Below, one piece after another: positions 7,454-8,723 of a stretch of DNA of 8,723 nt. The stretch spans positions 1-8,723 of the forward strand of contig CASBQH010000007.1 of NCBI GenBank assembly GCA_949127695.1, read 5' to 3'. Every line of letters begins with the position of its first letter. The stretch's first letter is position 1. The notes beneath the pieces were generated by a model. It saw only the letters and a program-made list of their open reading frames with translations, was not told where the DNA came from and searched no databases. A program made the position numbers and the translations under genes. The stretch is from Synechococcales cyanobacterium PMM_0073 (GTDB lineage Bacteria; Cyanobacteriota; Cyanobacteriia; Elainellales; Elainellaceae).

Positions 7454-7601
7454 GAATGCCTCCTAAAGCACAGCGATTAAACCCGAATATAGGTGTTGAA
7501 AATTTCCCCTAAAACCTTTCAGTCCAGAAGGGCTGGTAAAAGACAACAGAGCGACAGTGAAAATGATTCAGAGATAAATGCGAGAATACGCAAATATCTA
7601 G

Positions 7602-7607
7602 AATATA
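7602..7607 (-). promoter_or_regulatory. Candidate -10 box for the cmp operon (TATATT)
   Basis: On the minus strand this reads TATATT, 15 bases downstream of the inverted repeat 7623-7643. No good TTGACA-like -35 is present (TTAAAC, 16 bases upstream, is poor), which is common for activator-dependent promoters. The leader to the cmpA ATG would be about 140 bases. A second TATATT at 7491-7486 is an alternative giving a leader of about 25 bases, also without a good -35. Confidence 0.3.
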
Positions 7608-7622
7608 GTCTCGCAAGGCATT

Positions 7623-7643
7623 CGTTTAACGGTTAATTAAACG
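7623..7643. promoter_or_regulatory. 7-bp inverted repeat, candidate LysR-type (CmpR) binding site
   Basis: CGTTTAA (7623-7629) and TTAAACG (7637-7643) are exact reverse complements separated by seven bases, giving a 21-bp symmetric site containing the T-N11-A layout of LysR-type regulators. CmpR, a LysR-type activator, controls cmp operons in studied cyanobacteria. The arms are TTA/TAA-rich, but the site does not exactly fit the TTA-N7/8-TAA pattern I recall for CmpR, so the regulator's identity is inferred. It sits just upstream of the TATATT box at 7602-7607. Confidence 0.4.
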
Positions 7644-7654
7644 TTGCTCTACGA

Positions 7655-7682
7655 ATTAGCATTGGCTGGAGGTAATGGTCAA
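7655..7682 (-). promoter_or_regulatory. Second candidate cmp promoter (TTGACC-N16-GCTAAT)
   Basis: On the minus strand TTGACC (7682-7677) is followed after 16 bases by GCTAAT (7660-7655), a better -35 than at any other place I saw but a mediocre -10. If used, transcription would begin near 7648 and the inverted repeat 7623-7643 would lie just downstream of the start, as a repression or leader site. Competes with the TATATT candidate at 7602-7607. Confidence 0.28.
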
Positions 7683-8081
7683 CATTGACTTTTCTCACTG
7701 ATTAAATGAGTTGAATCATGTCGATAATGTAAGACTACTGCCTTCCATCACATTTAGTCTATAGGCGAAACCATTATTCATAAAGAAAAATCTAATAAAC
7801 TCGATAAGTAAATACAAAAAACTCTATGTTCAAGCTTAAGAGAACTACCTAGACCAGCCTGCCAAATATCGCCTCAAAACCTTTCCTGGCAATCAATACA
7901 GCCAATCCACTGATTTTTGACATAGAGAGATATCACTTGTACCCATGCGGAAATTTCTATGCCAGTCGCGACAAGGCCGTTTCTCATAATTCAGCCTGTC
8001 GAGGGCATATCTTAGATGGATCTCAATCATTTAGATAGAAGAATTCCGGGGTTTCATCCAACATCGCCCCAACTTTTACGC

Positions 8082-8708
8082 TTAAATATTTTCTTTAGCT
8101 TTATCTATCAAATATCCTGCCGCAATGCAGTCCTCAATCACCTGCTGCACAAACGGCCAAAGATCCGGTGCGCCTGCTTGAATCGGTGCGACACGCTGCA
8201 TCACCTGAGCATGACTAATATGGTGCTGCTTCCAGGTGCCGCCTTGAGTCTGCTGATTATGCAGCATGGGCTGAAGTCGGTCGAGCGCGGCGGCAAACTG
8301 AGCGGTGGCGCTGGCTCTAGTCTCAAATTCATCCCAGAGCTGCCGCAGTTCGGCGGTTTGGTCGGGCGGCAGCAGGCCAAAAATTCGCTCAGCCGCCTGC
8401 TGCTCGCGTGCCGCCTTGTCGTGATGGGCGGCGGCATCATAGCAAAAGGTGTCACCTGCGTCGATTTCTACCAGGTCATGCAGCAGCAGCATCTTCAGCG
8501 CTTGGGCAATCTCGGCTCCCGGCGGCGCATATTCAGCCAGCACCATCGCCATCATTGCCAGATGCCAGGAATGCTCAGCGCTGTTCTCGCGCCGCGAACC
8601 GTCGATCAGCAGCGTTTGCCGCAGAATATGCTTCAGGCGGTCGATTTCTAAAATGAACTGGATCTGCTGGCTGAGGCGGTGGCTGGCTGAGCTGGACAGT
8701 AAAGACAT
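8082..8708 (-). CDS. HD-domain phosphohydrolase, YfbR/HDDC2-like (5'-deoxynucleotidase-type)
   Basis: The 208-residue reading has the metal-binding pattern of HD hydrolases: His46 in ENSAEHSWHLA (41-51), the His77-Asp78 doublet in LLLHDLVEIDAGD (74-86), with Glu81 and Asp86 nearby, and Asp143 in ALDRLQPMLHN (141-151). The start region (IQFILEIDRLKHILRQT, 16-32) and these spacings match the HDDC2/YfbR group, whose studied members remove phosphate from deoxynucleoside monophosphates. Cytoplasmic; no signal or membrane segment. The ATG at 8708 has no Shine-Dalgarno in the 15 bases available, and the frame stays open to the window edge (five more codons), so the true start may be upstream. It points the same way as the cmp operon but is separated from it by 628 bp and is probably unrelated in function. 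Substrate unproven. Confidence 0.82.
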   Translation of the reverse strand: MSLLSSSASHRLSQQIQFILEIDRLKHILRQTLLIDGSRRENSAEHSWHLAMMAMVLAEYAPPGAEIAQALKMLLLHDLVEIDAGDTFCYDAAAHHDKAAREQQAAERIFGLLPPDQTAELRQLWDEFETRASATAQFAAALDRLQPMLHNQQTQGGTWKQHHISHAQVMQRVAPIQAGAPDLWPFVQQVIEDCIAAGYLIDKAKENI

Positions 8709-8723
8709 GGCGCTGGCTAAATC

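Larger units (their letters stand above)
7454..8081. other. AT-rich intergenic region upstream of cmpA
   Basis: This 628-bp stretch between the HD-domain gene and cmpA holds no convincing gene: frames are short and carry no recognisable motif. It is clearly more AT-rich than the flanking genes. It contains the cmpA ribosome-binding site (TAGGAGG, 7464-7458), a 7-bp inverted repeat (7623-7643), candidate promoter boxes, and the octamer GAATATAG twice (7485-7492 and 7601-7608). I find no GTA-N8-TAC NtcA site on either strand and no clear terminator for the upstream HD gene. No tRNA or CRISPR structure is visible. Its length suggests complex regulation of cmpA, expected for a low-carbon-induced operon. 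Confidence 0.7.

Noticed and set aside
7454..8081. NtcA binding site (GTA-N8-TAC) upstream of the operon
   Set aside because: I checked the GTA and TAC triplets in the region and none have the required partner at the right spacing.
8016..8651. Plus-strand open frame of 211 codons
   Set aside because: Antisense to the HD-domain gene, which has the full set of metal-binding motifs; the frame is a by-product of its codon use.

Overview
The window is chromosomal DNA from a cyanobacterium. The main evidence is a complete four-gene ABC transporter operon of the NrtABCD/CmpABCD type, found almost only in cyanobacteria. It has a Tat/lipoprotein solute-binding protein, a permease, an ATPase fused to a second solute-binding-like domain, and a stand-alone ATPase. 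Two further cyanobacterial signs are a DUF1802 gene and G/C-run hairpin repeats of a kind I recall from filamentous cyanobacteria. I cannot name the genus. Coding DNA is moderately GC-rich, while the 628-bp region upstream of the operon is visibly AT-rich.

Layout, left to right. (1) About 1-1071, plus strand: the 3' part of a PQQ-type glucose/sorbosone dehydrogenase gene, with an apparent one-base frameshift near base 50. (2) 1068-1933, minus strand: a DUF1802 gene (TTG start with a good Shine-Dalgarno) and a 77-codon gene joined by an ATGA overlap. The small gene converges on the dehydrogenase, and a single CTAG supplies both stop codons. (3) 1934-2043: a short gap with two overlapping inverted repeats that share an arm, and a TACAAT box. 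(4) 2044-7453, minus strand: the transporter operon, transcribed right to left as A (7453-6086), B (5991-5146), C (5076-3073), D (2889-2044). (5) 7454-8081: the AT-rich promoter region. (6) 8082-8708, minus strand: an HD-domain phosphohydrolase whose start may lie outside the window.

I assign the operon to bicarbonate (cmpABCD) rather than nitrate (nrtABCD). In the binding protein, the positions that align with the nitrate-contacting His and Lys of NrtA are Gln202 and Glu275, the CmpA pattern. No nirA or narB gene is adjacent, and I found no GTA-N8-TAC NtcA site upstream. Together the four proteins would form a high-affinity HCO3- uptake system at the plasma membrane feeding the CO2-concentrating mechanism: CmpA captures the ion, CmpB forms the channel, CmpC and CmpD hydrolyse ATP, and the extra domain of CmpC probably senses a ligand.

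I see no clearly new biological system. The items most worth checking are the hairpin elements placed after cmpA and cmpC, the shared-arm inverted repeats after cmpD, the nitrate-type residues kept in the CmpC sensory domain, and the 7-bp inverted repeat (7623-7643) in the operon promoter.
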